From Streptomyces barkulensis (GTDB lineage: Bacteria > Actinomycetota > Actinomycetes > Streptomycetales > Streptomycetaceae): a DNA stretch of 64,000 nucleotides. Below are positions 10,923 through 20,399 of the stretch, piece by piece; the first letter of the stretch is position 1, and every line of letters starts with the position of its first letter. The notes below the pieces were generated by a model. That model had not been told where the DNA came from and did no database searches. It saw nothing but the letters and a program-made list of their open reading frames with translations. Both the position numbers and the translations under genes were made by a program. The DNA is taken from the NCBI RefSeq assembly GCF_002843305.1, contig NZ_PGSG01000029.1, forward strand, positions 62,001 to 126,000. Direction: 5' to 3'.

Positions 10923-11987
10923 TTGGTCAGGAAGCGGATCCCGGTCATCGTGCTCGCCGGTTTCCTCGGGTCGGGGAAGACCACCGTCCTCAACCACCTC
11001 CTCGCCCACAGCGGCGGTACACGCATCGGCGTGGTCGTCAACGACTTCGGCAGCATCGAGATCGATGCCATGTCGGTGGCCGGGCAGGTCGACTCGATGA
11101 TCTCCCTGGGCAACGGCTGCCTGTGCTGCGCCGTCGACACCAGCGACCTGGACACCATGCTGGAGCGCCTGGCGCGCCCCTCGGCCCGTATCGACGTCAT
11201 CGTGGTGGAGGCCAGCGGCCTGGCGGAGCCGGAGACCCTGATCCGCATGATCCTCTCCAGCGACGAGGAGAACATCGTCTACGGCGGCCTGGTGGAGGTC
11301 GTAGACGCCGCGGAGTTCGAGGACACCCGGGCCAGGCACCCGGAGCTCGAACGGCATGTGGCGATGGCCGATCTGGTGGTGCTCAACAAGGCGGACCGGG
11401 CCGGGGAGGAGGAGCTGTCCGCCCTGGCCGGCCGGCTGCGTGGGATCGGCCGGGGCGTACCCGTCGTCCCCGTCTCCCACGGGCGCGTCGATCCGGAGCT
11501 GCTCTTCGACCCGCGCCCCCGCGACGACGGCGCACAGGGCGTGCGGCAGCTCTCCTTCGAGGACGTGTGGGCCGAGATCCGCGAGAGCGGGCACGGATGC
11601 GGCGACGGGCACGACGGGCATGACGCGCACCTCCACGCCGCCTACCAGAGCGTGGAGTTCACCACCGGTGAGCCGGTGGACCCGCGCCGGCTGATGGAGT
11701 TCCTGGACGGCAGACCCGACGGCCTGTACCGGATCAAGGGCTTCGTCCACTTCGGTGTGCCCGGTCACCGGGAGAAGTACGGGCTGCACGCGGTCGGCCG
11801 CTTTCTGCGCTTCAACCCCGGGCCCTGGGGGAGCGGGGAGCCGCGCCTGACACAGCTCGTGCTGATCGGCTCCGGTATCGACGCCGGCGCGGTGCGCGAG
11901 GAGCTGGCCTCCTGCACGGCCACCGGCTCGCCGGAGGAGGCGAGCCCCGACAGCATGTGGGGCGTCCTGCGCTACGTACGGCCCTGA
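10923..11987 (+). CDS. CobW/COG0523-family metal-chaperone GTPase
   Basis: A 354-aa SIMIBI-class G3E GTPase. It has a P-loop GFLGSGKTT (13-21), the metal-binding GCLCC motif (about 66-70), EASGLAEP and the base-recognition motif NKAD. A C-terminal CobW_C domain follows (about 238-330). Between the domains is a histidine-rich insert of about 16 residues (HGCGDGHDGHDAHLHA) typical of zinc-related members. Such proteins deliver or sense metals, often Zn or Co, but the client is not visible here. The start is TTG 10923 with GGAGG 8 nt upstream. Confidence 0.85.
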   Translation: MVRKRIPVIVLAGFLGSGKTTVLNHLLAHSGGTRIGVVVNDFGSIEIDAMSVAGQVDSMISLGNGCLCCAVDTSDLDTMLERLARPSARIDVIVVEASGLAEPETLIRMILSSDEENIVYGGLVEVVDAAEFEDTRARHPELERHVAMADLVVLNKADRAGEEELSALAGRLRGIGRGVPVVPVSHGRVDPELLFDPRPRDDGAQGVRQLSFEDVWAEIRESGHGCGDGHDGHDAHLHAAYQSVEFTTGEPVDPRRLMEFLDGRPDGLYRIKGFVHFGVPGHREKYGLHAVGRFLRFNPGPWGSGEPRLTQLVLIGSGIDAGAVREELASCTATGSPEEASPDSMWGVLRYVRP

Positions 11988-12025
11988 GCGTCCCGCTGCA
12001 CAGGACGCCCCGGCGGCGCGACGGC

Positions 12026-12047
12026 CCGGCCCGTACCACCGGGCCGG
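12026..12047. terminator. Hairpin between convergent CobW and parC genes
   Basis: CCGGCCCG (12026-12033) pairs with CGGGCCGG (12040-12047), leaving a 6-nt loop, in the gap between the two convergent stops. Confidence 0.5.
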
Positions 12048-12054
12048 AGCGCCG

Positions 12055-12093
12055 CACCGGGATGTCGCACCGGGGTGTCGCGCCGGGACGTCA
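12055..12093. repeat. 13-bp tandem repeat, three copies
   Basis: CACCGGGATGTCG, CACCGGGGTGTCG and CGCCGGGACGTCA are consecutive copies, the last including the parC stop codon. It is probably slippage in GC-rich intergenic DNA. Confidence 0.6.
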
Positions 12094-14538
12094 CACCGGC
12101 CCGGCGACCACCGAGACCGGCTTGGCCAGCGGAGTGCCCGAGCCGTCGCGGCGCGGGTCCGGCTCCGGCAGGTCCACCGGCGAGCCCTTGGCGTCCGCCG
12201 CACGAGCGGGAGTGGCGCCGGCCCAGGCGAAGGTCAGACGGTCCTCGCCCTTGAGGAAGCGCTGGCAGCGCACCCCGCCCGTGGCCCGGCCCTTGCGGGG
12301 GTACTGGTCGAACGGCGTCAGCTTGGCCGTGCTCACCTCGTCGGCCAGCGTGCCGCTCGATCCCGCGACCGTGAAGACCACCGCGTCGGCGGCCGGGTCG
12401 ACCGCGGTGAAGGAGATCACCTTCGCGCCCTGGCCCAGCTTGACGCCCGCCACGCCGCCGGCCGGGCGCCCCTGCGGCCTGACCTGCCCGGCGGGGAAGC
12501 GCAGCAGCTGCGCCTCGTCGGTGACGAAGACCAGGTCCTCCTCGCCGGTGCGCAGCTCCACCGCGCCGACGATCCGGTCGCCCTCCTTGAGGGTGATGAC
12601 CTCCAACTCGCCCTTGTTGGAGGGATAGTCGGGCACCACCCGTTTGACCACGCCCTGCTCCGTGCCCAGCGCCAGCCCCGGCGAGGACTCGTCCAGGGTG
12701 GTCAGGCACACCAGCTCCTCGCCGTCCTCCAGGGAGAGGAACTCCGTGAACCGGGCGCCGCCCGCCAGGTTCGGTGCGGAGTTCTCCGGAAGCTGCGGCA
12801 GGTCGATGACCGAGATCCGCAGCAGGCGCCCGGCCGAGGTCACCGCCCCCACCTCGCCCCGGGCCGTCGCGGGGACGGCCGAGACGACCACGTCGTGCTT
12901 GCGGCGCTTGGCGGAGGAGTCGAAGGCCGGCTCGCCGCCCGCGGTGCGGGCCAGCAGCCCGGTGGAGGACAGCAGCACCCGGCACGGGTCGTCCGCCACC
13001 TGGAGCGGGACGGCCGCCGCGGGAACGTCCGCCGAGGACAGCAGCTCGGTGCGGCGCGGGGTGCCGTACTTCCTGGCGACCGCGGAGAGCTCCGAGGAGA
13101 CCAGCTTGCGCAGCTCCGCGTCGGACTCCAGGATGCGGGTCAGCTCCTCGATCTCGGTGTTCAGCCGGTCACGCTCGGACTCCAGCTCGATGCGGTCGAA
13201 CTTCGTCAGCCTGCGCAGCGGGGTGTCGAGGATGTACTGCGTCTGCACCTCGGACAGGCCGAACCGGCCGATCAGCGACTCCTTGGCCTGCGCGGCGTTC
13301 TCGCTGGAGCGGATGATCCGGATGACCTCGTCGATGTCGACGAGCGCCACCAGCAGGCCCTCGACCAGGTGCAGCCGGTCGCGCCGCTTGCCGCGCCGGA
13401 ACTCGCTGCGCCGCCGCACCACGGTGAAGCGGTGGTCGACGTAGACCTCCAGCAGCTCCTTCAGGCCCAGTGTCAGCGGCTGGCCGTCGACCAGGGCCAC
13501 GTTGTTGATGCCGAAGGACTCCTCCATCGGCGTCAGCTTGTAGAGCTGCTCCAGCACGGCCTCGGGGTTGAAGCCGTTCTTGATCTCGATGACCAGCCGC
13601 AGCCCGTGCTCGCGGTCGGTGAGGTCCTTGACGTCGGCGATGCCCTGGATCTTCTTGCCGTTGACCAGGTCCTTGATCTTGGAGATGACCTTCTCGGGGC
13701 CGACGTTGAAGGGCAGTTCGGTGACGACCAGGCCCTTGCGCCGTGCGGTCACGTTCTCCACCGAGACCGTGGCGCGGATCTTGAAGGTGCCGCGCCCCTT
13801 GGCGTAGGCGTCCTTGATGCCCTGCAGCCCGACGATCCGGCCGCCGGTGGGCAGGTCCGGGCCCGGCACGAAACGCATCAGCGTCTCCAGGTCCGCGCCG
13901 GGGTGCTTGATCAGATGCCGGGCGGCGGCGATCACCTCGCCCAGGTTGTGCGGGGGCATGTTGGTGGCCATGCCGACCGCGATACCGGAGGCGCCGTTGA
14001 CCAGCAGGTTCGGGTAGGCCGAGGGCAGCACGGACGGCTCGGACTCGCTGCCGTCGTAGTTGGGCGCGAAGTCGACGGTGTCCTCGTCGATCGACTCGAC
14101 CATCAGCCCGGCCGCCGGAGCGGAGCGGCACTCGGTGTACCGCATGGCGGCGGGCGGGTCGTCGTTGCCCAGCGAGCCGAAGTTTCCGTGCCCGTCCACC
14201 AGCGGCAGCCGCATGGAGAAGGGCTGGGCCAGGCGCACCAGCGCGTCGTAGATGGCGCTGTCGCCGTGCGGGTGGAGTTTGCCCATCACCTCGCCGACGA
14301 CGCGTGCGCACTTGACGTATCCGCGCTCCGGCCGCAGCCCCATCTCGTGCATCTGGTAGAGGATCCGCCGGTGGACCGGCTTGAGTCCGTCGCGTGCGTC
14401 GGGCAGGGCGCGCGAGTAGATGACCGAGTAGGCGTACTCCAGGAAGGAGCCCTGCATCTCGTCGACGACGTCGATGTCGAGGACGCGCTCCTCGAACTCT
14501 CCCCCGGGCGGCGGGGTCTTCGTGCTGCGGCGGGCCAT
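12091..14538 (-). CDS. parC: DNA topoisomerase IV subunit A (ParC, GyrA family)
   Basis: An 815-aa type IIA topoisomerase breakage-reunion subunit. The catalytic tyrosine is Y134 in AAMRYTECR. The quinolone-determining segment [14 protein letters not shown] lies at about 90-103, with serine at 94. The C-terminal half is a beta-pinwheel DNA-wrapping domain. It pairs with ParE encoded at 6922-9066. The product starts [10 protein letters not shown] from ATG 14538, with AAGGAG upstream; longer frames extend into non-homologous sequence. Five genes and the opposite strand separate it from parE, as in other Streptomyces. The C-terminus lacks an obvious GyrA box, consistent with ParC. Confidence 0.9.
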   Translation of the reverse strand: MARRSTKTPPPGGEFEERVLDIDVVDEMQGSFLEYAYSVIYSRALPDARDGLKPVHRRILYQMHEMGLRPERGYVKCARVVGEVMGKLHPHGDSAIYDALVRLAQPFSMRLPLVDGHGNFGSLGNDDPPAAMRYTECRSAPAAGLMVESIDEDTVDFAPNYDGSESEPSVLPSAYPNLLVNGASGIAVGMATNMPPHNLGEVIAAARHLIKHPGADLETLMRFVPGPDLPTGGRIVGLQGIKDAYAKGRGTFKIRATVSVENVTARRKGLVVTELPFNVGPEKVISKIKDLVNGKKIQGIADVKDLTDREHGLRLVIEIKNGFNPEAVLEQLYKLTPMEESFGINNVALVDGQPLTLGLKELLEVYVDHRFTVVRRRSEFRRGKRRDRLHLVEGLLVALVDIDEVIRIIRSSENAAQAKESLIGRFGLSEVQTQYILDTPLRRLTKFDRIELESERDRLNTEIEELTRILESDAELRKLVSSELSAVARKYGTPRRTELLSSADVPAAAVPLQVADDPCRVLLSSTGLLARTAGGEPAFDSSAKRRKHDVVVSAVPATARGEVGAVTSAGRLLRISVIDLPQLPENSAPNLAGGARFTEFLSLEDGEELVCLTTLDESSPGLALGTEQGVVKRVVPDYPSNKGELEVITLKEGDRIVGAVELRTGEEDLVFVTDEAQLLRFPAGQVRPQGRPAGGVAGVKLGQGAKVISFTAVDPAADAVVFTVAGSSGTLADEVSTAKLTPFDQYPRKGRATGGVRCQRFLKGEDRLTFAWAGATPARAADAKGSPVDLPEPDPRRDGSGTPLAKPVSVVAGPV

Positions 14539-14753
14539 CGCGGCTGCGACTCCTTCTTGCGTACTGCGGATTGTGTGTCCCCGTGCGGGGGCAGGGGGCG
14601 GACGGGCACCATTGTGGACCTCGGCACCGACAGTCCGGTCCCCGCCCCGAACCGTACGGGAACTTCGCGCTTTGTCCGGCCGCTTGCATACAGTGACCAC
14701 ACACGCGTTGTGAGAACGCGGTCCGCGATCGCGATCGAAGGGACTCCCTGCCC

Positions 14754-16145
14754 ATGGCTCACACGGCCTCTCCCCCGCCCACCACCGGCGGTCTGACGGC
14801 GACCGAGCACCGGCTGGCCAACGGCCTGCGAGTAGTGCTCTCCGAGGACCATCAGACACCGGTCGCCGCGGTCTGCCTCTGGTACGACGTCGGATCGCGC
14901 CACGAGGTCGCCGGGCGCACGGGTCTGGCACACCTCTTCGAGCACCTGATGTTCCAGGGATCGGCACAGGTGAAGGGGAACGGTCACTTCGAGCTGGTGC
15001 AGGGGGCGGGCGGCTCGCTCAACGGCACCACCAGCTTCGAGCGCACCAACTACTTCGAGACGATGCCCGCCCACCAGCTGGAGCTGGCGCTGTGGCTGGA
15101 GGCCGACCGCATGGGGTCGCTGCTGGCCGCCCTGGACGAGGAGTCCATGGAGAACCAGCGCGACGTGGTGAAGAACGAGCGCCGCCAGCGGTACGACAAC
15201 GTGCCCTACGGCACGGCGTTCGAGAAGCTGACGGCGATGGTCTACCCCGAGGGCCACCCGTACCACCACACCCCGATCGGCTCCATGGCCGATCTGGACG
15301 CCGCCTCCCTGGAGGACGCGCGGGACTTCTTCCGCACCTACTACGCGCCGAACAACGCCGTGCTGGCGGTCGTCGGCGACATCGATCCGGAGCGCACGCT
15401 CGCCTGGGCCGAGAAGTACTTCGGCTCCATCCCCTCCCACGAGGGCAAGCGGCCGCCGCGCGACGGCTCCCTGCCGGAGGTCATCGGCGAGGAGGTCAAG
15501 CAGGTCCTCCACGAGGAGGTGCCCTCCCGGGCGATGATGGCCGCCTACCGGCTGCCGCACGACGGCACCCGTGAGGCGGACGCCGCCGACCTGGCGCTGA
15601 CGGTCCTCGGCGGCGGCGAGTCCTCCCGTCTGAACACCCGCCTGGTCCGCCGCGACCGCACCGCCGTCACCGCCGGTTTCGGCATGCTGCGGCTGGCGGG
15701 GGCGCCCTCGATGGGGTGGCTGGACGTGAAGGCCTCCGGCGACGCCGAGATCCCCGACATCGAGCGGGCGGTCGACGAGGAGCTGGCCCGCTTCGCGCAG
15801 GAGGGGCCGACCCCGGCGGAGATGGAGCGCGCCCAGGCGCTGCTGGAGCGTGAGTGGCTGGACCGGCTGGCCACGGTCGGCGGCCGCGCCGACGAGCTGT
15901 GCCGCTACGCGGTGCTGTTCGGCGACCCCCAGCTCGCCCTGACCGCGGTGGAACGCGTGCTCCAGATCACCGCCGACGAGGTGCGCGAGGTGGCCGCGGC
16001 CCGGCTGCGCCCCGACAACCGGGCGGTGCTGATCTACGAGCCCACCCAGGCGACCGCTCCCGACACCGCGGCCGACGTCTCCGAGGGCGCCACCGTTTCC
16101 GAGACCGGCACCGCCGACGACCACGACCAGGAGGCCGCTCAGTGA
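14754..16145 (+). CDS. M16 zinc metallopeptidase, catalytically competent subunit
   Basis: A 463-aa M16 (pitrilysin/processing-peptidase type) protein. The inverted zinc motif HLFEH is complete at 60-64, with the distal glutamate at about 142 in KNERRQ. The N-terminal M16 domain is followed by the structural C-terminal domain. No signal peptide is evident, so it is probably cytoplasmic or non-classically exported. The next gene, in 4-bp overlap, encodes an M16 homologue without the zinc motif; such active/inactive pairs form heterodimeric proteases. The substrate is unknown. It diverges from parC across 215 bp. Confidence 0.9.
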   Translation: MAHTASPPPTTGGLTATEHRLANGLRVVLSEDHQTPVAAVCLWYDVGSRHEVAGRTGLAHLFEHLMFQGSAQVKGNGHFELVQGAGGSLNGTTSFERTNYFETMPAHQLELALWLEADRMGSLLAALDEESMENQRDVVKNERRQRYDNVPYGTAFEKLTAMVYPEGHPYHHTPIGSMADLDAASLEDARDFFRTYYAPNNAVLAVVGDIDPERTLAWAEKYFGSIPSHEGKRPPRDGSLPEVIGEEVKQVLHEEVPSRAMMAAYRLPHDGTREADAADLALTVLGGGESSRLNTRLVRRDRTAVTAGFGMLRLAGAPSMGWLDVKASGDAEIPDIERAVDEELARFAQEGPTPAEMERAQALLEREWLDRLATVGGRADELCRYAVLFGDPQLALTAVERVLQITADEVREVAAARLRPDNRAVLIYEPTQATAPDTAADVSEGATVSETGTADDHDQEAAQ

Positions 16146-17545
16146 GCGACGCCACGGCCCAGAACGGAATGTCGATGGAGTTCCACCCCCAGCCCCGCGG
16201 CGGCGAGCCCAGGCCGTGGGCGTTCCCCGCTCCCGAGCGCGGTGAGCTGCCCAACGGGCTGACAGTGCTGCGCTGCCACCGCCCCGGCCAGAAGGTCGTG
16301 GCCGTCGAGGTCAACCTCGTCGCGCCGCTGGAGGCCGAGCCCCGTGACCGGGAGGGCGTGGCCGGGATCATGGCCCGGGCGCTGAGCGAGGGCACCGACC
16401 GGCACAGCGCCGAGGAGTTCGCCGCCGAGCTGGAGCGGTGCGGAGCCACCCTGGACGCGCACGCCGACCACCCCGGCGTACGGGTCTCCCTGGAGGTCCC
16501 GGCCTCCCGGCTGACCAGGGCGCTGGGCCTGCTCGCCGACGCGCTGCGCGCCCCCGCCTTCCCCGAGGGCGAGGTCGAGCGGCTGGTGCGCAACCGCCTG
16601 GACGAGATCCCGCACGAGCTGGCCAATCCCGCCCGCCGGGCGGCCATCGCGCTGTCGAAGGAGCTGTTCCCGGCCGATTCCCGGCTCTCGCGTCCCCGCC
16701 AGGGGGCCGAGGAGACCATCAGGAACATCGACGCCGAGGCGGTGCGCGCCTTCTACGCGGAGCATGTGCGGCCCTCGACGGCCACGGCCGTGGTGGTCGG
16801 CGACTTCACCGGGGTGGACCTGGACAAGGCGCTGGCCGAGACCCTGGGTGACTGGAAGGGCGCGGCCGCCGGGCCCCGCCCGGTCCCGCCGATCACCGCG
16901 GACGACACCGGCCGGGTGATCGTCGTGGACCGGCCCGGATCGGTGCAGACCCAAATGCTCATCGGCCGGATCGGCCCCGACCGGCACGACCGGGTCTGGC
17001 CCGCCCAGGTGCTGGGCACGTACTGCCTGGGCGGCACGCTCACATCCCGCCTGGACCGGGTGCTGCGCGAGGAGAAGGGCTACACCTACGGCGTACGGGC
17101 CTTCGCCCAGGTGATGCGTTCCTCCCCCGAGGGGGCCGGCGCCTCGATGCTGGCGATCAACGGCTCGGTGGCCACCGATGTGACGGGTCCCGCACTGGAG
17201 GACCTGTGGCGCGTGCTGCGCACCCTGGCGGAGGAGGGCCTCACCGACGCCGAGCGCGACACGGCCGTGCAGAACCTGGTGGGGGTGGCCCCGCTGCGCT
17301 ACGAGACGGCGGCGGCCGTCGCCGGCACCCTCGCCGACCAGGTGGAACAGCACCTCCCCGACGACTACCAGGCGAAACTGTACGCCCGCCTCGCCGAGAC
17401 CGGCACGGTGGAGGCGACGGCGGCGGCCGTGGCCGCCTTCCCCGTGGACCGTCTGGTGACGGTGCTGGTGGGAGACGCCTCACAGATCGCCGACACGGTG
17501 CGGGATCTGGGCATCGGAGAGGTGACGGTCGTCACGGACCAGTGA
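16142..17545 (+). CDS. M16-family protein lacking the zinc site (partner subunit)
   Basis: A 467-aa M16 homologue. Its N-terminal domain aligns by order (LPNGLTVLRCHRPGQ, later EGVAGIMARALSEGT), but where HxxEH should be it has GIMAR, so it cannot bind the catalytic zinc. The C-terminal domain keeps the glycine-rich YTYGVRAF segment that contacts substrate in beta subunits. GTG 16142 overlaps the stop of the upstream gene (GTGA), indicating translational coupling and a 1:1 complex. The inactive partner probably contributes substrate binding. A 15-bp-stem terminator follows at 17575-17615. Confidence 0.88.
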   Translation: MSDATAQNGMSMEFHPQPRGGEPRPWAFPAPERGELPNGLTVLRCHRPGQKVVAVEVNLVAPLEAEPRDREGVAGIMARALSEGTDRHSAEEFAAELERCGATLDAHADHPGVRVSLEVPASRLTRALGLLADALRAPAFPEGEVERLVRNRLDEIPHELANPARRAAIALSKELFPADSRLSRPRQGAEETIRNIDAEAVRAFYAEHVRPSTATAVVVGDFTGVDLDKALAETLGDWKGAAAGPRPVPPITADDTGRVIVVDRPGSVQTQMLIGRIGPDRHDRVWPAQVLGTYCLGGTLTSRLDRVLREEKGYTYGVRAFAQVMRSSPEGAGASMLAINGSVATDVTGPALEDLWRVLRTLAEEGLTDAERDTAVQNLVGVAPLRYETAAAVAGTLADQVEQHLPDDYQAKLYARLAETGTVEATAAAVAAFPVDRLVTVLVGDASQIADTVRDLGIGEVTVVTDQ

Positions 17546-17574
17546 TCCCCGGCCGCCTCGCGGCGGCCGCGCAG

Positions 17575-17615
17575 CGGAAGGCCCTTGGTGGGGTTGCCAT
17601 ACCAAGGGCCTTCCG
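17575..17615 (+). terminator. Terminator after the M16 operon
   Basis: CGGAAGGCCCTTGGT (17575-17589) and ACCAAGGGCCTTCCG (17601-17615) are perfectly complementary over 15 bp, with an 11-nt loop. Confidence 0.85.
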
Positions 17616-17754
17616 TATGTCCGGTTTTGGGCTATTCCGGTGGGCGGCTCGTGTGGCATGGCCTACAAAAGGCGCTATTTGCTTGCTCGCTCAATTTTGT
17701 CCGTTTAGCGTCGATCTCGCTGGCCGTCAGAAGTGACCGCGACCGCGGCCGACG

Positions 17755-17915
17755 GCAGTGATCGCCGAGTCCCCCGAGCGGGGGAGCCGGGGACCCAACC
17801 TCCCGCCCTTCACACGCGGGAGCGGTCCTCTCCCGAGGCACCTGGGGTGAATCGGGCCGTGCGCCCGTAGGAGACCTTCCTGCTCCGAACCCGACAGCTA
17901 ACCCGGTAGGCGAGA
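17755..17915 (+). promoter_or_regulatory. c-di-AMP riboswitch (ydaO-yuaA type)
   Basis: The leader of the M23 peptidase gene carries the conserved ydaO-yuaA blocks in order: GAGCCGGGGACCCAACC (about 17784-17800), GGGGTGAATCG (about 17844-17854), GTAGGAGACC (about 17867-17876) and CGAACCCGACAGCTAACCC (about 17886-17904), closing with GGTAGGC. These are the pseudosymmetric ligand-binding elements of the class. In actinobacteria it typically sits upstream of cell-wall hydrolase genes and switches them off when c-di-AMP is high. No structure was computed. Confidence 0.88.
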
Positions 17916-17939
17916 AGGAAGGAAAGGAGTACGCCACCC

Positions 17940-18809
17940 ATGGCGTTCACCCGTGCCACCGCGCAGCTCGCCGAGAAGCTGACCGGAAAGCTCACCGGGC
18001 TCACCGAGAGCCTCACCGAGAAGCACCACCTCTCCAGCCGCTCCGTGCGCACCCGCGTCGGCCTGGCCGGAGCCGCCGCCCTGACCGTCACCGGTGTGGT
18101 CGGCGCCGCCGCCACTCCCGCGATCGCCGCTCCGGACGAGGGGTCGGGGACCTACGCCCTGGGCTTCGTCCAGGCCATGGCCGTCGGCGACACGATCGCC
18201 GACGACGTCAGGGCCCAGGCGCAGGCCCAGCAGCGCGTCGCCGACGCCGCCGAGGAGAAGGCCGCCGAGGAGCGCGAGGCCGAGAAGGCCGCCGAGAAGC
18301 GTGAGGCCGCCCAGGAGCGTGAGGCCGCCGAGAAGCGTGAGGCCGCCCAGGAGAAGCGCGCGAACGAGCGCGCCGACCGTTCCGCCGAGCGCCGTTCGGC
18401 CACCGGCTACGTCGACCCGGTCGCGGGCGTGGACACCACCACCACCTACAAGCAGGCCGGGGCCTCCTGGTCCTCCGGCAAGCACAGCGGCATCGACTTC
18501 CCCGCCAACACCGGCACCCCGGTGCGGTCCGTCGGCCCGGGCACCGTGGTGACGGTCGGCTGGGGCGGCGCGTACGGCAACCAGATCGTCATCCGCCATG
18601 ACGACGGCAAGTACACCCAGTACGCCCACCTGTCCGCCACGAAGGTCTCGGCAGGCCAGAAGGTCGACGGCGGCCAGCGGATCGGCGCGGTCGGCTCCAC
18701 CGGCAACAGCACCGGCCCGCACCTGCACTTCGAGGCCCGCAACGGCGCCTACTACGGCTCGGACTTCAACCCGATCACCTACCTGGCCGGCAAGGGCGTC
18801 GACGTCTGA
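17940..18809 (+). CDS. Secreted M23-family peptidase (LytM-type)
   Basis: A 289-aa protein. The N-terminus is long, with a hydrophobic signal or anchor at about 40-62 ending in ATPAIAAPDE. A highly charged Ala/Glu/Lys/Arg coiled coil follows (about 90-148, with repeated EKREAAQE units). The C-terminal M23 domain (about 175-285) keeps the zinc and catalytic residues in HSGIDF and HLHFEAR. It should cut peptidoglycan cross-bridges outside the membrane. The ATG is preceded by GGAAAGGAG about 8 nt upstream. A c-di-AMP riboswitch in the leader controls expression, as for other actinobacterial wall hydrolases. Confidence 0.92.
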   Translation: MAFTRATAQLAEKLTGKLTGLTESLTEKHHLSSRSVRTRVGLAGAAALTVTGVVGAAATPAIAAPDEGSGTYALGFVQAMAVGDTIADDVRAQAQAQQRVADAAEEKAAEEREAEKAAEKREAAQEREAAEKREAAQEKRANERADRSAERRSATGYVDPVAGVDTTTTYKQAGASWSSGKHSGIDFPANTGTPVRSVGPGTVVTVGWGGAYGNQIVIRHDDGKYTQYAHLSATKVSAGQKVDGGQRIGAVGSTGNSTGPHLHFEARNGAYYGSDFNPITYLAGKGVDV

Positions 18810-18860
18810 CGGACCCCGCCCGCAGGGCGCCGGGCCGCCGTGCCCGTCATACACCGGCAT

Positions 18861-18892
18861 CCGCCGCACGACCCGTGAGGGTCGTGCGGCGG
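18861..18892 (+). terminator. Terminator after the M23 peptidase gene
   Basis: CCGCCGCACGACCC (18861-18874) and GGGTCGTGCGGCGG (18879-18892) form a perfect 14-bp stem with a GTGA loop, followed by ATGTTTT. Confidence 0.88.
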
Positions 18893-19001
18893 ATGTTTTC
18901 ACGTCTGTTTTCCGGCGGGCATCGGAAAACGCGTGCCGGTGGAATACAGTTCGAACCTGCGGCACTTCGGGAAACATGGAGACGGCGGCGGAGGTCGGCC
19001 C

Positions 19002-19694
19002 ATGCGCATTTCCGCGCACATGGTGTGCAGCGCGGTCCGTGACGATATCGTCCTCGGTGTTTTCCCGCCCGGGGCCCGGCTCACCGAGGAACTCCTCGCC
19101 AGACGCTACGGCGTCTCGCGCGTCCCGGTGCGCGAGGCTCTGCGGACCCTGGAGTCGGAGGGCTTCGTCGTCTCCCGCCGCCACGCGGGCGCCTGCGTCG
19201 CCCGGCCCACCGAGCAGGAGGCCGCCGACCTGCTCGACATCCGCGCCCTGCTGGAGCCGCTGGGTACCGCGCGGGCCGCCCGGCGCCGCACCGAGGCGCA
19301 GCTGAGGGTTCTGCGCGGACTGGTCCGCCTGGGGCTGCAGCGGGCGGAGAGCGGCAGGCTGTCCGACCTGAGAGCCCTGGAGGACTGGTACCACGAGACG
19401 CTGGCCCGGGCGTCGGGCAGCCCCAGTCTGGCCTCACTGCTCACACAGCTGCGCCGCAAGATCACCTGGGTGTACGCCGCGGAACCGCCGCTGCGGGCGG
19501 TCGCCGTGTGGCGTGAGCACGGCGCCATCGTGGACGCCGTCGCGCGCGGCGACGCGGAACGGGCCCGCGCCCTGGCGAGCGAGCACGTGGAACGCTCCGT
19601 CGCGGTGCGCCGCGAGCAGCGGCCGGTGGCCGTGCGGCGGCCGCCGGAAAGGCCCGGTGAGAAGAAGGAAACACACCGTAAACACGCCGTGTGA
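19002..19694 (+). CDS. GntR-family regulator with FCD domain
   Basis: A 230-aa regulator. The N-terminal winged helix (about 5-68) contains LARRYGVSRVPVREALRTLE, and a helical FCD effector domain (about 75-205) follows. ATG 19002 is chosen because GGAGG lies 7 nt upstream and the HTH begins at once; an upstream GTG would add a low-complexity leader. FCD regulators usually sense small organic acids and act on neighbouring genes, but the flanking genes (M23 peptidase, HPr) give no clear target. The convergent ptsH gene raises the possibility of a carbohydrate-related role, which is weak inference. Confidence 0.82.
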   Translation: MRISAHMVCSAVRDDIVLGVFPPGARLTEELLARRYGVSRVPVREALRTLESEGFVVSRRHAGACVARPTEQEAADLLDIRALLEPLGTARAARRRTEAQLRVLRGLVRLGLQRAESGRLSDLRALEDWYHETLARASGSPSLASLLTQLRRKITWVYAAEPPLRAVAVWREHGAIVDAVARGDAERARALASEHVERSVAVRREQRPVAVRRPPERPGEKKETHRKHAV

Positions 19695-19906
19695 CAATTC
19701 GTAACAGGAATTGTGTACACAGGAGGGGAATACACGGGGAATGCGCACCTGGAATGCACTGGGTGCGGGAAAGGCTGCGGAGCGGTTCGCCCCGCAGTCT
19801 TTGCCGGTGGTTGCCCGCCGGTGATTTCCGTCGCGTTTCCGCGCCGGGCCCGTATCCAGCGCCGCATGCGGGCCCGGACGGCGGCCGGCTCGCCGGACCG
19901 TGCGGC

Positions 19907-20188
19907 TCAGACGGCTCCGGGCAGTTCGTCCAGCCCCTCGGAGACCAGCTTCGCCAGCCGGTCCAGGGCGGCGTCGGCGTCCTCGGCCGCGGAGGCCAGC
20001 ACGATCTCCTGGCCGCCCTCCACCCCCAGCCCCAGCACCGAGAGCATCGATGCGGCGTTGACCGGTTCGCCGCCCGGCCTGGCCACGGTGACGGGGACGC
20101 CCGAGGCGGTCGCGGCGCGGACGAAGACCGCGGCGGGGCGGGCGTGAAGGCCCTCGGGCCAGCCGACGGTGACACGGCGCTCTGCCAT
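19907..20188 (-). CDS. ptsH: HPr, phosphocarrier protein of the PTS
   Basis: A 93-aa HPr. The phosphorylated histidine is H15 in GLHARPA, and the serine site corresponds to S47 in NAASMLSVLGLGV. HPr passes phosphate from enzyme I to sugar-specific EIIA domains in the cytoplasm. ATG 20188 has GAAGGG about 9 nt upstream; the longer upstream reading consists of GC repeats. In Streptomyces the gene stands apart from ptsI, as here. It diverges from the acetyltransferase gene, and the intervening DNA carries the repeat at 20205-20268. Confidence 0.95.
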   Translation of the reverse strand: MAERRVTVGWPEGLHARPAAVFVRAATASGVPVTVARPGGEPVNAASMLSVLGLGVEGGQEIVLASAAEDADAALDRLAKLVSEGLDELPGAV

Positions 20189-20204
20189 GGTGTTGCCCTT
20201 CGAA

Positions 20205-20268
20205 TCGAAACGGATCGGATCGGGTCGAAACGGAGCGGATCGGAGCGGGCCGGAGCGGGCCGGAGCGG
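20205..20268. repeat. Short tandem repeats in the ptsH upstream region
   Basis: A 20-bp unit (TCGAAACGGATCGGATCGGG, then a near copy at 20225) is followed by a roughly 10-bp CGGAGCGGGC unit in three copies. It lies just upstream of ptsH on the minus strand and so could affect its 5' leader. Slippage is the simplest origin. Confidence 0.6.
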
Positions 20269-20386
20269 TGCCGGCCGGTTCGGGTCCGGCCGGGACCGGG
20301 CCGCGTGTCCGCGGTCCAGCCCAGCTTCGCACAGGCGGGTCCCCGGAAAGGGGAGACGACACCTCCGCGATCCAGGGCCCGGTGAC

Positions 20387-20392
20387 TAGGCT
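20387..20392 (+). promoter_or_regulatory. TAGGCT -10 box, leaderless start
   Basis: TAGGCT ends 7 nt before the ATG at 20400, and no purine-rich ribosome site intervenes. Leaderless transcription of the acetyltransferase gene is likely. Confidence 0.5.
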
Positions 20393-20399
20393 GACCCCC

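Noticed and set aside
12895..14796. A 633-codon plus-strand frame opposite parC
   Set aside because: Composition artefact of parC codon bias; the product is repetitive V/L/G/R with no domain.
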